From assembly GCA_027008345.1 (NCBI GenBank), contig JALTBU010000253.1, forward strand, positions 1-14,748: 14,748 bases of DNA, in the 5' to 3' direction. The position numbers were made by a program, and so were the translations under genes. The stretch is from Nautiliaceae bacterium. Lineage in GTDB: Bacteria > Campylobacterota > Campylobacteria > Campylobacterales > Nautiliaceae. How positions within the stretch are numbered: the first letter of the stretch is position 1; every line of letters begins with the position of its first letter. Below are positions 14,199 through 14,748 of this stretch, piece after piece. Below the pieces are notes generated by a model. The model did no database searches, had not been told where the DNA came from, and saw only the letters and a program-made list of their open reading frames with translations.

Positions 14199-14694
14199 TG
14201 TTTTCCTTTAAAATTTCTTTCGCATAATTAATAAGTCCGCCTGCGGCAATCAGTTCTTGCATAAAAGGAGGAATAGGTGCGAATTTATATTCTTTTCCTG
14301 TATCAATATTATGAACAATACCTTTGTCAAGGTCAATTTTTACCAAATCACCTTCATTAAATTCATCAGTTTCAAGAAGCTCAAAAATAGGAAGTCCCAT
14401 ATTAAAGCTGTTTCTGTAAAAAATTCTTGCAAAACTTTTGGCAATTACGGCAGAAACTCCGGCAGCTTTAAGTGCGATTGGAGCATGTTCACGGCTGCTT
14501 CCGCTTCCAAAGTTATATCCTGCTATTATAATATCCCCTGGTTGAACTTTTTTTGGAAATTCAGGGTCTGCATCTTCCATTACATGTTTGGCAAGCTCGT
14601 GAGGGTCTGATGTGTTTAAGTATCTTGCCGGTATAATTAAATCAGTATCAATATTATCACCGAATTTCCATATTTTTCCGGTTATTATATTCAT
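14185..14694 (-). CDS. leuD: 3-isopropylmalate dehydratase small subunit
   Basis: The 169-residue small subunit pairs with LeuC to isomerise 2-isopropylmalate to 3-isopropylmalate. The swivelling aconitase-type domain is plain: KIWKFGDNIDTDLIIPARYL at the N-terminus, AGYNFGSGSSREHAPIALK with the substrate-specificity loop, and SFARIFYRNSFNMGLP. Its length fits the short archaeal/epsilonproteobacterial LeuD type, not the roughly 200-residue E. coli form. AAGGA lies five bases before the ATG. It appears to be the first gene of the minus-strand operon, since only 54 bases separate it from the window edge and those look like a promoter and a divergent start. leuC must lie elsewhere. Confidence 0.96.
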   Translation of the reverse strand: MNIITGKIWKFGDNIDTDLIIPARYLNTSDPHELAKHVMEDADPEFPKKVQPGDIIIAGYNFGSGSSREHAPIALKAAGVSAVIAKSFARIFYRNSFNMGLPIFELLETDEFNEGDLVKIDLDKGIVHNIDTGKEYKFAPIPPFMQELIAAGGLINYAKEILKENNEQL

Positions 14695-14714
14695 TAATAT
14701 CCTTTTTTAGTTGA

Positions 14715-14720
14715 ATTTTA
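14715..14720 (-). promoter_or_regulatory. possible -10 box for the leuD operon
   Basis: The minus strand reads GATAAAAT just upstream of leuD, giving a TAAAAT hexamer about 20 bases before the ATG. A start near 14708 would leave a short leader with the AAGGA site. No -35 box is apparent and the DNA is AT-rich, so this is a weak call. Confidence 0.33.
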
Positions 14721-14733
14721 TCAAAAAAAGATT

Positions 14734-14740
14734 AAGGAGG
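14734..14740 (+). promoter_or_regulatory. strong Shine-Dalgarno for a divergent gene beyond the right edge
   Basis: AAGGAGG on the plus strand, with eight purine-rich bases to the window end, is among the best ribosome-binding sites in the window. No plus-strand gene lies inside to use it, so a start codon probably falls within the first few bases outside. Confidence 0.45.
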
Positions 14741-14748
14741 CAAAAGGG

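Overview
The window is very AT-rich, almost entirely coding, and made of tightly overlapping genes. The gene families and their order point to Campylobacterota (Epsilonproteobacteria). Two cues are the rnr/holA pairing and a TPR gene / CiaD-like gene / cca / purU cluster that I recall from Campylobacter jejuni. The biosynthetic content (leuD, leuB) and strong Lys/Ile bias would suit a free-living, perhaps vent-type lineage such as Nautiliales, but the genus is an inference. I see no rRNA, tRNA, CRISPR array or insertion sequence.

Plus strand, 1-7556: an unbroken chain of eight genes, each overlapping the next by 1-14 bases. The first six encode the inner-membrane, periplasmic and secretin parts of a type II secretion/type IV pilus-like machine: a GspL/MshI-like protein cut by the left edge, MshJ/PilO-like, MshK/GspC-like, MshL secretin, MshM ATPase and MshN-like TPR protein. 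The order matches the I-J-K-L-M-N part of the Vibrio MSHA locus and resembles the C. jejuni Cts transformation locus. The assembly ATPase, platform protein and pilins do not follow. Instead the chain continues into an HDOD signalling protein and a compact RNase R.

Middle, 7553-9777: a FadL/OmpP1-type outer-membrane channel gene on the minus strand sits between rnr and holA (DNA polymerase III delta), which are close neighbours in relatives as I recall. fadL and holA diverge from a 47-base gap where their candidate -10 boxes overlap.

Minus strand, 9778-14694: leuD, leuB, a small TPR protein, a CiaD-like domain protein, cca, purU, an unlisted 42-residue ORF and trmL form one tightly packed chain. 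A YgbA-family protein (nitrosative-stress associated in enterobacteria) follows after a short gap. The gap and the 3' end of trmL carry a perfect FNR/DNR-type palindrome, TTGAT-N4-ATCAA, spaced as a class II activator site (about -41.5) from a TATCAT -10 box. ygbA therefore probably has its own anaerobic or NO-responsive promoter inside a housekeeping operon. At the right edge, a strong plus-strand Shine-Dalgarno sequence suggests another gene begins just outside the window, divergent from leuD.
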